A stretch of 64,000 nt of DNA from Elusimicrobiales bacterium (GTDB lineage Bacteria > Elusimicrobiota > Elusimicrobia > Elusimicrobiales > UBA9959): contig JAQTZB010000004.1 of NCBI GenBank assembly GCA_028688015.1, forward strand, positions 202,946-266,945. The letters are read 5' to 3'. The notes under the pieces were generated by a model. That model was not told the origin of the DNA. It saw only the letters and a list, made by a program, of their open reading frames with translations, and did not search any database. Shown here one piece after another: positions 15,348 through 23,084 of this stretch. Both the position numbers and the translations under genes were made by a program. Positions within the stretch are counted from its first letter, which is position 1. Each line of letters starts with the position of its first letter.

Positions 15348-15899
15348 TCAATCGATATAAGCTATCGCGTCGCTCCTTCTGGGCAGGGCCTTGGAGGGGC
15401 GCTGCGCTTTGTAGCCCAGGGCCACCGAGTAGCACGGTTCATACCCTTCCGGCAGGTTGAGGCGCTTCACCTCCTCCTTCATGTTGAACCAGAACCGGGC
15501 CAGGCCTATCCAGCAGGAGCCTATATCCAGGGACTCGGCGGCCAGCAGCATGTTCTCTATGGCTGCCGAGCAGTCCACCAGCGGCGAGAGGGCGCCCTTG
15601 CGCATGGAGACCACTACCACCGCCGGCGCGCCGTAAAATATATGCAGGCCCGCGTTGGCGCCCATGGCGCGCATCCAGTCCAGTTCGCTCTTTACCATTC
15701 CCTCCTTGGAGAGCCGGCTGATGCGGTCCAGCAGCGCGCGGTCGCGGATCACCGTGAAATGCCAGGGCTGGTCGTTGTGGGCGCTGGGCGCGTACAGCCC
15801 GGCCTCCAGTATGGCGTCCAGCTCGGCCTGCTTGAGCGGCTCCGGCAGGTATTTGCGGATGCTGCGGCGGCTTTTGATGACTTCGAGAATTTTATTCAT
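15348..15899 (-). CDS. Nitroreductase-family FMN oxidoreductase
   Basis: This 183-residue protein starts MNKILEVIKSRRSIRKY, the classical nitroreductase opening whose Arg-Ser-x-Arg binds FMN phosphate. APSAHNDQPWHFTVI is the second FMN-contact motif. CSAAIENMLLAAESLDIGSCWIG is the dimer helix and flavin-contact region. Members reduce nitroaromatics, quinones or flavins with NAD(P)H, and the true substrate is open. The start follows GGGGGAGGAAGAC. A TAGAAT box lies 32 bases upstream, in a divergent gap with the response regulator, where no terminator is needed. Confidence 0.9.
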   Translation of the reverse strand: MNKILEVIKSRRSIRKYLPEPLKQAELDAILEAGLYAPSAHNDQPWHFTVIRDRALLDRISRLSKEGMVKSELDWMRAMGANAGLHIFYGAPAVVVVSMRKGALSPLVDCSAAIENMLLAAESLDIGSCWIGLARFWFNMKEEVKRLNLPEGYEPCYSVALGYKAQRPSKALPRRSDAIAYID

Positions 15900-15931
15900 G
15901 TCTTCCTCCCCCGGCGGGCCCGGCTTGCCAT

Positions 15932-15967
15932 ATTCTACAAAACCAGGCCGCCGGGCTGGCCCGCGGC
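15932..15967 (-). promoter_or_regulatory. TAGAAT box with degenerate hairpin in a divergent gap
   Basis: TAGAAT (15932-15937, minus strand) and the adjoining tract are retained while the hairpin is mutated (CCGCCGGGCTGGCCCGCGG). Between divergent genes no terminator is required, which supports a promoter role for the TAGAAT half. Confidence 0.5.
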
Positions 15968-16014
15968 CGTTAATATTATGTATTCTTTATTTGCAGCCCT
16001 CCGACGGCAAGCCT

Positions 16015-16404
16015 ATGACCAAGACCGACATCATCTTAATAGAGGACGACCCCCTCGTGGGCGAGATAGCTCTCGACATCCTGACCGGCGGCGGCTACGC
16101 CGTGCGCTGGGTGCAGGACCCCGGGGAAGCCGTGACGGCCGTGAAGAAAGCGCGCCCCAAGCTGGTCATCACCGACATCATGATGCCCGGGGTGAGCGGC
16201 ATGGACCTCTGCAAGACCATCTCCTCCACCCCCGAACTGGCCGAGGTGAAGCTCATGGTCATGTCCGCCAAGAATTTCGAGATAGAAAAATACCGCGCCC
16301 GCATGTTCGGCGCGCTTCACTTCCTGACCAAGCCCTTCACGGAAAAGGGCCTCCTAAAAGCCGTGAAAGACGTCCTCAGCCACCCGACCGTACGTCCGCA
16401 CTGA
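16015..16404 (+). CDS. Single-domain response regulator
   Basis: This 129-residue CheY-like receiver has the acidic pair in LIEDDP, the phosphoacceptor Asp in VITDIMMPG, the switch Ser in VMSAKNFE and the conserved Lys in TKPF. No output domain follows, so it probably relays phosphate or binds a partner protein. The partner kinase is not in the neighbourhood. The ATG has no obvious Shine-Dalgarno sequence. TTAATATTATG upstream may hold its -10. Confidence 0.92.
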   Translation: MTKTDIILIEDDPLVGEIALDILTGGGYAVRWVQDPGEAVTAVKKARPKLVITDIMMPGVSGMDLCKTISSTPELAEVKLMVMSAKNFEIEKYRARMFGALHFLTKPFTEKGLLKAVKDVLSHPTVRPH

Positions 16405-16412
16405 CAGCCGCC

Positions 16413-16458
16413 GGGCAAAGCGAAACCGCCGGGGCAGCCCGGCGGTTTCGCTTTGCCC
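16413..16458. terminator. Long perfect palindrome, bidirectional terminator
   Basis: A perfect 21-bp stem (16413-16433 with 16438-16458, loop GCAG), the longest in the window, between convergent genes. Its centre is the common CCGCCGGG palindrome extended by GCAAAGCGAAA. There is no T-run outside the stem. Confidence 0.8.
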
Positions 16459-16474
16459 GCTGCCGGTTTCCGGC

Positions 16475-16948
16475 TCAAGCGGGCTTGAGGCTCTTGTCCC
16501 GGATGGCCTTCAGCAGGTCCACCGCTTTGGCGGCCGCTGTCTCTTCTGGCCGGGGCGCATATCTGGTGCCCGCGTTGACGTTCAGGATCCTTTCTTCGAA
16601 CTGCGCCGCCACTATTTTGTCGGCGGTCACGCTGACGGCCCCGAGCCTGAACAATTCCCTCACTTCAAAATCCCTTTCATCACCGGGCCGCTCCTTCTTT
16701 CCCGGCCCGTGGGCCGCGGTGAACGGCGCGGTCATCTCGCAGTCGGTCTCGATCTCAAGCCGCGCCTGCCCGCCCTCGTAGTAAAGCCAGTATTTCACTC
16801 CCCCGTGCCGCCCCGTGAAGGCCGTGCTGCCCTCCACCGGCACCGGGGACTGCTCCCCGTCGTCAGCCGGCGGCGCCGCCTTCTTGCCGCGCAGAACCAG
16901 CCAGATCAGCAGCCCCGCCGCCAGCGCGGCCAATATATACCAGACCAT
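16475..16948 (-). CDS. Membrane-anchored protein of unknown function
   Basis: This 157-residue protein begins MVWYILAALAAGLLIWLVLRG, a single membrane helix, followed by a short Pro/Asp-rich linker and a soluble domain of about 110 residues. The domain has mixed strands (GVKYWLYYEGGQARLEIETD) and a C-terminal helix (AAAKAVDLLKAIRDKSLKP). I do not recognise it. GGGGGGAACTTCAC precedes the start. It lies 38 bases downstream of the DTW-domain gene and is probably co-transcribed with it. Confidence 0.75.
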   Translation of the reverse strand: MVWYILAALAAGLLIWLVLRGKKAAPPADDGEQSPVPVEGSTAFTGRHGGVKYWLYYEGGQARLEIETDCEMTAPFTAAHGPGKKERPGDERDFEVRELFRLGAVSVTADKIVAAQFEERILNVNAGTRYAPRPEETAAAKAVDLLKAIRDKSLKPA

Positions 16949-16986
16949 AGTGAAGTTCCCCCCTGCCAGCAGAATACAATATTCAA

Positions 16987-17673
16987 TTACGGCCGACAAC
17001 CGCCCGCGGGGTCTTCCCGCCGCCTGCCTTTTCCCTTCTGATAACCCAGCTGCGTGTCGACCAGTTCTTTAAAAATGGACATCAGGATCTCTTCCCGCCC
17101 TTTCAGGTTTTCATAGCCGGCTTCCTGGGCCTCTTTGCATAAATAGTAAATGGCTTCTATGGTGGAAACGCAGTGCGCCAGCGGCTGTTTTTTAATTATA
17201 AATTGCGAGCTGTACCCGCGCGTGAAAGAAAGCCTGGGCAGCGCGCGGACATTGTGGCTTTTCCTCAGGACCCTCTGGGCGCCGCGCCAGGTGCCGTCTA
17301 TCACAAAGACCAGCGGGGTTTTCCCCGCGGGCAGCGCGCCAGCCGCCAAGGCCTTAAATTCCACGGCCGCGGGGCCGGGATACAGGACGAAAGGGCTGTA
17401 GGCCGGGTCCCGGATCAGGGAATTGACGCGCTCGTCGCGGGTAAAATCCGTGCCGACTATAAGCTCCGCGTTGCTCAGGCACAACTTGGCGAGCCGGGCC
17501 GTGCCCGTTCTTTGCTTGTGGGCTTCCTTGGTATGCATCAGGATAACGAAGCGCAGCCTGGTGGCAAAGGGTTTGGCGCTGCCGCACAGGCAGTTCTTTT
17601 TAGGCCGGCGGCAGGTATAGCACTCCTCGCGGTGGGCGGGCAGGGCGGGCGGCAGGTCTTTTCCGTTGAGCAT
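16987..17673 (-). CDS. DTW-domain tRNA aminocarboxypropyltransferase-like protein
   Basis: This 228-residue protein has the DTW-domain signature: an N-terminal zinc ribbon (CYTCRRPKKNCLCG), FVILMHTKEAHKQRTGTA, and the core DGTWRGAQRVLRKS (the DTW/DGTW motif). TapT/TuaA-type DTW proteins use SAM to attach the 3-amino-3-carboxypropyl group to uridine 47 in tRNA (acp3U). SSQFIIKKQPLAHCVSTIEA is the conserved C-terminal motif. Two small membrane-protein genes lie around it in the same direction, the nearest 20 bases upstream. Confidence 0.88.
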   Translation of the reverse strand: MLNGKDLPPALPAHREECYTCRRPKKNCLCGSAKPFATRLRFVILMHTKEAHKQRTGTARLAKLCLSNAELIVGTDFTRDERVNSLIRDPAYSPFVLYPGPAAVEFKALAAGALPAGKTPLVFVIDGTWRGAQRVLRKSHNVRALPRLSFTRGYSSQFIIKKQPLAHCVSTIEAIYYLCKEAQEAGYENLKGREEILMSIFKELVDTQLGYQKGKGRRREDPAGGCRP

Positions 17674-17692
17674 GCGCTTTACCGGCCTCGTC

Positions 17693-17908
17693 CTAAGCGC
17701 CCTGCGCCGGCCCGCGGGATAGGCGGCGCAGGATAACGGCCGGCAGCGTAACTACCGCCCAGAGCAGCGCCAGCGCGCCGCCCACGGCTATGCCCAGCAG
17801 CCTGAACGGCAGCAGGAGGAGCCAGACCAGCGGATAGAGCAGCAGGGCCAGCAGCGCCAGCGGCCAGCACAGCGCCAGGAGTATCAGCCACAGCACGAAA
17901 GTCAGCAT
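17693..17908 (-). CDS. Small hydrophobic membrane protein
   Basis: A 71-residue protein that is almost entirely Leu/Ala/Val (MLTFVLWLILLALCWPLALL), with two or three predicted membrane helices and a basic C-terminus (RRLSRG). No family is recognised. The ATG lies exactly six bases after TAGAAT with no Shine-Dalgarno sequence, a predicted leaderless start. It is the first gene of a unit with the DTW-domain gene. Confidence 0.65.
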   Translation of the reverse strand: MLTFVLWLILLALCWPLALLALLLYPLVWLLLLPFRLLGIAVGGALALLWAVVTLPAVILRRLSRGPAQGA

Positions 17909-17914
17909 ATGTTT

Positions 17915-17955
17915 ATTCTATCAAAACGAAGCCGCCGGGCTGCCCGGCGGCTTCG
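17915..17955 (-). terminator. Terminator hairpin fused to TAGAAT box
   Basis: A 13-bp stem (17927-17939 with 17943-17955, loop CTG), then TTTTGA and TAGAAT (17915-17920) on the minus strand. It separates two same-strand membrane-protein genes. Confidence 0.85.
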
Positions 17956-17981
17956 CGTGAAAAGGCGGCGGCTGCCTTTTT

Positions 17982-18302
17982 TCAGCGGCGGGGCAAAGGT
18001 TTATCTTCGTCCTCAACAGCTAAAAACTTGGCGACGTCTATTCCCTCGCCGAAGGCGATTTTATAGGACAGCCGCTTAAGGAAGCTGCCCAGCGTGAACA
18101 GCGCCGCCATTAGGAACAGCACTACCAGGAACAGCAGCCCCGCGTCGCTTATCTTGAAATAGAACACCACCGGCCAGACGATCAGGAGGAATATTATCCC
18201 GAATAGCCCGGCGCGCACTAGCCAGTTGCCGATGCGCCAGACCCAGCGCCCGCGCGAGCCCAGCCGCACCATCTCCTCGTAAAGCGGACGATCTTGCAGC
18301 AT
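17982..18302 (-). CDS. Two-helix membrane protein of unknown function
   Basis: This 106-residue protein has an N-terminal amphipathic segment (RPLYEEMVRLGSRGRWVWRI) and two membrane helices: GLFGIIFLLIVWPVVFYF and GLLFLVVLFLMAALFTLGSF. A charged tail ends EDEDKPLPRR. No family is recognised. TAAAAT lies eight bases before the ATG, so the transcript leader would be at most a few bases. Confidence 0.7.
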   Translation of the reverse strand: MLQDRPLYEEMVRLGSRGRWVWRIGNWLVRAGLFGIIFLLIVWPVVFYFKISDAGLLFLVVLFLMAALFTLGSFLKRLSYKIAFGEGIDVAKFLAVEDEDKPLPRR

Positions 18303-18424
18303 ATGCCCCTATTTTACCAAACTGCCGCAGCAAAACCGCCGGGGCGCTGCGCGCGGTTGAGCCGGCCGCGGGAAAGATGTATCATTCGGAGTGTAGTCAG
18401 CGAACTTTAAAGGAGATACGGTAA

Positions 18425-18778
18425 ATGAAGAACAAGCTACTCGGCGGTTTCATCACTTTAGCCCTGCTGGCCGGCGCGGCCGGCGCGTGGGCGCAGAAGC
18501 AGGAGAAAAAGCCAGAACTGGTGGAGAAGACCGGCGTCATCGCGATACAGAAGGCCGACGCCGCCAAGAACGAGAAGTACGACACCATACTGCTCAAGGT
18601 CGGCGAAGAGTCCATAAAGCTCCTCCCCTCCAAAGACAAGAAGGTCTTCAAGCCCCTCGAGAAGCTCGACGGAAAGACCATCACCGTGAAGGGCGAGTAC
18701 CTGCCCCCGAACCCGCCCAAGTACCCGCTGGCCGCCATCAAGGTGCTTTCCTTCAACAAGGGCGCCGCCAAGAAATAA
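18425..18778 (+). CDS. Small exported OB-like protein
   Basis: This 117-residue protein has a signal peptide (MKNKLLGGFITLALLAGAAG) and a compact beta-rich domain. Its strands are GVIAIQKADAAKNEKYDTI, LLKVGEESIKLLPS and GKTITVKGEYLPPNP, ending AAIKVLSF. The strand order and the TVKGEYL turn are like periplasmic OB-fold proteins, but this is only a pattern match. GGAGATACGGTAA precedes the ATG. It is a single-gene unit ended by a bidirectional hairpin. Confidence 0.72.
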   Translation: MKNKLLGGFITLALLAGAAGAWAQKQEKKPELVEKTGVIAIQKADAAKNEKYDTILLKVGEESIKLLPSKDKKVFKPLEKLDGKTITVKGEYLPPNPPKYPLAAIKVLSFNKGAAKK

Positions 18779-18805
18779 GGGGTTTACACTGGCCGTACAA
18801 AAAGC

Positions 18806-18831
18806 GAACCGCCGGGCTGCCCCGGCGGTTC
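18806..18831. terminator. Bidirectional terminator hairpin
   Basis: An 11-bp perfect stem (18806-18816 with 18821-18831, loop CTGC) between convergent genes. Confidence 0.85.
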
Positions 18832-18854
18832 TGCGTTAGCCGCCGAAGCGGCGC

Positions 18855-19241
18855 CTAAGACAACAGCAATTCCACCATCTCTACGAGCTTCTCCGGCTCG
18901 AAAGGTTTCCGGATGAAGGCGTCCGCGCCGCAGGCCCGGGCCGCGCGCAGGCCTTTCTTAAGGCCGTCCGAAGAGAACAATATTATCTTTGCGCCCCCGG
19001 TTACCGCGTTAGCGCGAAGCTGCCGGCACACCTCGGCGCCGCCCAGCGGGGCCAGGTGGTTGGTAGCCAGAAGGAGTATCAGGTCCGGCTTGAAGGCCTC
19101 CGCGATGCTGAGCACCCGGTCGCTGTGCTCCTGGTCTATGGACATCAGCACGTGCCTGGCGTTCTCCTTCTCCAGGACGCCCACGCAAAGCTCGGAGAGC
19201 TCCGGCTCTCCCCCGACTATCAAGATCCTCGCGGCTCTCAC
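18855..19241 (-). CDS. Degenerate (pseudo-)receiver domain protein
   Basis: This 128-residue protein has the length and secondary structure of a CheY-like receiver (RILIVGGEPELSELCVGVLE, KIILFSSDG, FIRKPFEPEKLVEMVELLL). The acidic pair is replaced by Gly-Gly (VGGE), and the phosphoacceptor position in LILLLATNHLAP is not Asp. The conserved Lys (RKPF) and Ser (FSSD) remain. It is therefore unlikely to be phosphorylated normally and may be a constitutive binding module. The GTG start follows GGGAGGGAAGTT. A TAGAAT box lies at 19289-19294. Confidence 0.8.
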   Translation of the reverse strand: MRAARILIVGGEPELSELCVGVLEKENARHVLMSIDQEHSDRVLSIAEAFKPDLILLLATNHLAPLGGAEVCRQLRANAVTGGAKIILFSSDGLKKGLRAARACGADAFIRKPFEPEKLVEMVELLLS

Positions 19242-19288
19242 AACTTCCCTCCCGCACCCGTCTCCGGGATAGTCCCCTTCACCCGGAT

Positions 19289-19326
19289 ATTCTACCAAAA
19301 CAAAACCGCCGGACTTTCCCGGCGGT
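19289..19326 (-). terminator. Terminator hairpin fused to TAGAAT box
   Basis: Stem CCGCCGG with CCGGCGG around ACTTTC (19305-19326), then TTTTGTTTTGG and TAGAAT (19289-19294) on the minus strand. It ends the alpha/beta hydrolase gene. Confidence 0.8.
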
Positions 19327-19347
19327 CCAGCGGCGCGCGCGCGGCTT

Positions 19348-20412
19348 TCAGCGCCCGGCGGCGGCACCCTCAAAGAAGTCGAAGGAGGCGGCGACCTGCT
19401 TCTCTATGGCGGCCGCGGTGATCAGGTGGCCCTTGGCGGATCGCACCACCGCCGGATACCTGCCCTCCTGCGGCCGCGAAAAAGCGTCGTAAAGTTTTTT
19501 CTGATAGGCGTCAGGCACGAACACGTCGCCGTTGCCCAGGAACATCAGCAGGTCTTCCGGCTCGCGCAGCCCGCCGAAATCGAGCGGGTCCACGGCCATC
19601 ACCCTGTGCATATAGGTCCGGAAATCTTCTATGGTCGGGAGACCTTCTATCTGCATCCGCGCGTCCCGCACTTTTTTCAGCATGCTGAACTGCGTGTCGG
19701 CTATGATGCCGGGCAGGTCCCCGCCGCCCACTATCTCTGACGCCCGCTTCACCCTGGGCTCCACGCCGAAGAAGAGGGCGGTCCTTATGCCGCCCATGCT
19801 GATCCCGGTGGCGTAGATCCTGTCTTTGTTCACTTCGGGCAGGGTTTCTAGCAGGTCTATGGCCATACGCCCGGCTATACACTCCCGGATCAGCAGGTCG
19901 TCGGTCCTGTCCAGCGGCCTGGCCTGGTCCGTAAGCGACTCCGTAGGCACTACGATGATGGCGTTGTAGCCCCGCTGGGCGAATTTTACGGCCGTCCACG
20001 CGTCTATGGTCTTGGTCCCGCTGAAAGGGGTGTAGATCACCACGGTAGGCCGCGGGCCGGGCTGGGTGGTCCTGTAGTAAAAATATTCCTGGCTGTATTC
20101 GCCCTTCTGGCGCAGGGGGTCGTTAAGCAGCAGGTCTATGCTCTCCACGGAGTATTTTTTGTGGACCTTGGGGGTATTCCGCTTAACCGAAAGCACGTCG
20201 TCTTTCCGGTAATCGAAAAGGCGGAGTTTTTCCTGCGCCGCCTCGCGCGCTGGCTGCGCCGGGGGCGCCGCCGTCACCGCAGGCTGCGGGATGGAGAAGT
20301 CACTGGCCGGGGCCAGCTCCAGAACCTGCTGGTAAGGAGTTTGCGAGGCGGCGGGAAGAGCGGGCAGAGAAAGCGGGATAAGGACCGAGAGCAGGGTAAA
20401 CTTTTTTATCAT
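19348..20412 (-). CDS. Secreted alpha/beta-hydrolase
   Basis: This 354-residue protein starts MIKKFTLLSVLIPLSLPALP, a signal peptide. It has an alpha/beta-hydrolase core: TVVIYTPFSGTKTIDAW (oxyanion region), the nucleophile elbow GISMGG, Asp in FLGNGDVFVPD and His in SAKGHLI. The active site is complete, but substrate residues give no specific clue; esterase or lipase-type activity is likely. TATAAT lies nine bases before the ATG, so the leader would be about three bases. Confidence 0.85.
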   Translation of the reverse strand: MIKKFTLLSVLIPLSLPALPAASQTPYQQVLELAPASDFSIPQPAVTAAPPAQPAREAAQEKLRLFDYRKDDVLSVKRNTPKVHKKYSVESIDLLLNDPLRQKGEYSQEYFYYRTTQPGPRPTVVIYTPFSGTKTIDAWTAVKFAQRGYNAIIVVPTESLTDQARPLDRTDDLLIRECIAGRMAIDLLETLPEVNKDRIYATGISMGGIRTALFFGVEPRVKRASEIVGGGDLPGIIADTQFSMLKKVRDARMQIEGLPTIEDFRTYMHRVMAVDPLDFGGLREPEDLLMFLGNGDVFVPDAYQKKLYDAFSRPQEGRYPAVVRSAKGHLITAAAIEKQVAASFDFFEGAAAGR

Positions 20413-20513
20413 TACCCCTATATTATAATGGCGCGCCCGGATCTGCGCTTGGGCACTAGTACCCCCGGGGAGCAGGTTAATGAGCCCAGGCCAGCGTAGG
20501 CCCTTGAGCCCCG

Positions 20514-21110
20514 CTAGCCCGCGCGGCCGGCCAGCCACACGGTGTGCCCGCCGCAGGCCGGGTCCTCGGCCTTATGCAGCAGCACGGTTAAACCCTGCTC
20601 CGCCAGCAGCGCGCGGTATTCCTCCGGGGCCAGGCTGGCGTAGGGAAACGCCTCGCCCCGCATCTCGCCGGAGCTGACCCCGGCGGCCGGGCCCGAGGTG
20701 AAAAGCAGCAGGCCCTTGGGGTTCAAATGCGTCCTGAACGCCGGGAACATGGCCCGCTGCTCTTCGCGCGAAAGATGGAAGAAGCTGTCCCAGGCCAGCA
20801 CGGCGTCGAAGCGCCGCCCCAGCGCCAGGCCTCGCATGTCGCCAACCAGCCAGGTCATACCGGGGAAACGCCCGCGGCACAGCTCTATCATTCTGGGCGA
20901 GCCGTCCACGCCGGTCACGCCGAAGCCCTTGCGGATAAAGAAGCCGGCCAGCGGCTCGCCGGCGCCGCAGCCGAGGTCCAGCACGCTGCCGCCCGCCGGC
21001 AGCCGCGCCGTCATGGCGTCCAGGTACTCCCGCTCCATCAGCTGCCGGCCGCGGCCCGCGTCGAACCAGTCCGCGATCCTCTCGTATTTCCCGCAAACGT
21101 CGTCGCCCAT
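20514..21110 (-). CDS. SAM-dependent methyltransferase
   Basis: This 198-residue class I methyltransferase has motif I VLDLGCGAGEPLAGFF, acidic strand VTGVDGSPRMI, GDMRGLALGRRFD and AWDSFFHLSREEQ. This arrangement is common in small SAM methyltransferases of the ubiE/tellurite-resistance type. Substrate unknown. It lies eight bases downstream of the YcxB-like gene and is likely co-transcribed with it. Confidence 0.88.
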   Translation of the reverse strand: MGDDVCGKYERIADWFDAGRGRQLMEREYLDAMTARLPAGGSVLDLGCGAGEPLAGFFIRKGFGVTGVDGSPRMIELCRGRFPGMTWLVGDMRGLALGRRFDAVLAWDSFFHLSREEQRAMFPAFRTHLNPKGLLLFTSGPAAGVSSGEMRGEAFPYASLAPEEYRALLAEQGLTVLLHKAEDPACGGHTVWLAGRAG

Positions 21111-21118
21111 AGCGTCCT

Positions 21119-21715
21119 CTATACAGAAGGTCTCTCCCCCTTTACTCCGATGTACCTTTCGAATTCACCGCGGTAGACCGGGTCCTGCGGAGCCTGGGCC
21201 TCCTGATAAACTTTCGCCCTGCTTCTCAGCATTTCCAGGACGCGGGGCCTGTTGTTCATCGGGCTGACCTGCAGCGGGATCCAGAACAGGCCGTATTCTT
21301 CACGGTTCAATTGCACCACGACTCCGCAGGGAGTATTCACGACGCGCGCCAGTTCATCCCAATTGAAGGTCCCCTCTGTTTTTTCGGATCTGTACGCCGC
21401 GCCTTTCTCGCTGAATGTAATTTCACAACGGGCGACCACTTCGCTCGTTTTCAAAAGCTCGCGGCGCAGCCCCCACCTGACCAGGCCCCAGCGCGTGATT
21501 TTGGAAGCAAAATACGAGAACCCCGCCATGGCGAGAAGCACTATCACCCCCCGGTGCCAGGGAGTTTTGTGATAGATCATCAGCCCGACCAGAAGCAGGT
21601 AAATAAGCCCCGTACGCAGATATTCTCTTTTCGAAGAGGCCGGCTCGCCCCAGATGTAGCTCAAGGCGGCATCCGCGCCGGTTAAATTGAATTTAATACT
21701 TAACTCGTCGTTCAT
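21119..21715 (-). CDS. YcxB-like membrane protein
   Basis: This 198-residue protein has two adjacent membrane helices (TGLIYLLLVGLMIYHK and RGVIVLLAMAGFSYFASKI). A soluble domain follows, with ITFSEKGAAYRSEKTEGTFNWDELARVV and a strand ending LFWIPLQV. This matches the YcxB C-terminal domain layout. The function of the family is unknown. It precedes the methyltransferase gene and follows another membrane-protein gene in the same direction. Confidence 0.72.
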   Translation of the reverse strand: MNDELSIKFNLTGADAALSYIWGEPASSKREYLRTGLIYLLLVGLMIYHKTPWHRGVIVLLAMAGFSYFASKITRWGLVRWGLRRELLKTSEVVARCEITFSEKGAAYRSEKTEGTFNWDELARVVNTPCGVVVQLNREEYGLFWIPLQVSPMNNRPRVLEMLRSRAKVYQEAQAPQDPVYRGEFERYIGVKGERPSV

Positions 21716-21737
21716 AGTCCTGCGGCGAAGAGGGACC

Positions 21738-22289
21738 TCAGCCGTTCCCCTTCTCTATGCGTACCTCCGCGACGGCGATAGAGTTTTCCTGAGACTGATC
21801 TTCGGCCGCGGTAAAAAGAAATATTTCGATGGTTCCTTCGGCGATATTTTCGCTGTAATCTTTAAGCCTGCGCGCGGTGAAGAATAATGTCTGAACGCTG
21901 TCGTCTCCGATATCCAGCGAAGCGTTCAACTTGATCTCCCCGACCTCTGTGCCGATAGAATTGGAGTATATTCCTTCTACCGAACGCCCCGTCAGTGCGG
22001 GGTACTTTGACGCCTTGATCCGCAAGAAGACCTTTTTACCCACAGGCGACCAATCGCTGTTATGAAGTTTCAGATATTTAATGAACAGAGGCCAGCCTTG
22101 CAGCAGCCCTGCCGCCGTAATTGCGCAAACTCCTATGTATTCAACTGCATCCGGGATACGCATAAAAAAGGACAGCAGCCAGAACAGCAAGACCCCGGCC
22201 AGGAAAGTCATGCCCCCGCTTATCAAAAGCGAGGAGACCGCCAATCCCAGGAAGGCATTCCTTCCCTTATTTTCTACAGGTTTCCCCAT
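21738..22289 (-). CDS. Membrane protein of unknown function
   Basis: This 183-residue protein has two hydrophobic segments near the N-terminus (LAVSSLLISGGMTFLAG and AITAAGLLQGW) and a soluble C-terminal beta-rich domain (KVFLRIKASKYPALTGRSVE and EGTIEIFLFTAAED). Codon composition is slightly less GC-rich than average here. No family is recognised. It lies 15 bases downstream of the glycan-binding-like protein gene and in the same direction. Confidence 0.72.
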   Translation of the reverse strand: MGKPVENKGRNAFLGLAVSSLLISGGMTFLAGVLLFWLLSFFMRIPDAVEYIGVCAITAAGLLQGWPLFIKYLKLHNSDWSPVGKKVFLRIKASKYPALTGRSVEGIYSNSIGTEVGEIKLNASLDIGDDSVQTLFFTARRLKDYSENIAEGTIEIFLFTAAEDQSQENSIAVAEVRIEKGNG

Positions 22290-22304
22290 AAAATGAACCG
22301 CAGG

Positions 22305-23051
22305 TCAATGAACGTCGATGCCGTCGAAATAGAGCTCCGTCAGCGCGGTGTCGTCGTGGACCAGGCCTTTATAGACTTCCGCGATCTCGAACCTGAGCTC
22401 CAGGTCCTTGCCGTCCGCCCGCCGGCCCAGCGGCCCGGGCAGGCTGAAGTTCTGCAATGCCCGCGTATCCGCCAGGTGCAGCCGCGCGTAAGGCACGCCG
22501 TTAACGGACAGCAGCAGCTGCTTCACGCGCGAGTTCTCCTTCCAGCTCTTTTCACTTTTCACATAGCCGTTGTAGACCAGCACGTTCGTAAGCCGCGGGC
22601 TTTTATTTTCAAAAAAATACTCCAGGTACTGCCCATCCCCGTATCCGGGGACGCCCTCCACCCAGGCCGTCTTAAAGCTGTTATCATGGGCGTTATCCGC
22701 CTTGTAATCGGAGTCACCCGCCGCCGCAAGGGCGGAGGAGGCGGAAACTTTGCGCGGCCCGCCGCCGCAATACCAGCTGCAGCCCTGATCCATTATATCC
22801 CAGATAGTCCCTTCTTCCCCCCAGCCGTACTTATCCAGCAGCGCGCGTTCCGCTTTTGTCAGCGACTCCCTGGCAGCTCCCTTGTTCAGTTTTTCGGCCA
22901 CCTTATCCCTTTCTTTGTATTCCCTGATGGCTTTAGGGCTAAGATCGCGGACGGCCCCGATGGCCGGCTTCAGGTCTATAACGCCCGGGTGTTGCGAAGA
23001 CGCCGGCGCCGGCAGCATTGCCGCGCACAATATCACTAGCAGAACTCTCAT
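22305..23051 (-). CDS. Exported NADase-type glycan-binding-domain protein
   Basis: This 248-residue protein has a signal peptide (MRVLLVILCAAMLPAPASS). The C-terminal 150 residues resemble the NADase-type glycan-binding (discoidin-like) fold: KADNAHDNSFKTAWVEGVPG, GQYLEYFFENKSPRLTNVLV and KQLLLSVNGVPYARLHL. YNGYVKSEKSWKENSRVKQL is a typical conserved segment of that domain. A small helical region (EYKERDKVAEKLNKGAARES) and a Cys pair (GCSWYCGGG) precede it. It likely binds carbohydrate outside the cytoplasm. CGGAGGATAAAAACC precedes the ATG. Confidence 0.75.
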   Translation of the reverse strand: MRVLLVILCAAMLPAPASSQHPGVIDLKPAIGAVRDLSPKAIREYKERDKVAEKLNKGAARESLTKAERALLDKYGWGEEGTIWDIMDQGCSWYCGGGPRKVSASSALAAAGDSDYKADNAHDNSFKTAWVEGVPGYGDGQYLEYFFENKSPRLTNVLVYNGYVKSEKSWKENSRVKQLLLSVNGVPYARLHLADTRALQNFSLPGPLGRRADGKDLELRFEIAEVYKGLVHDDTALTELYFDGIDVH

Positions 23052-23084
23052 GGTTTTTATCCTCCGATAGCTGTCGAAAGCCCA

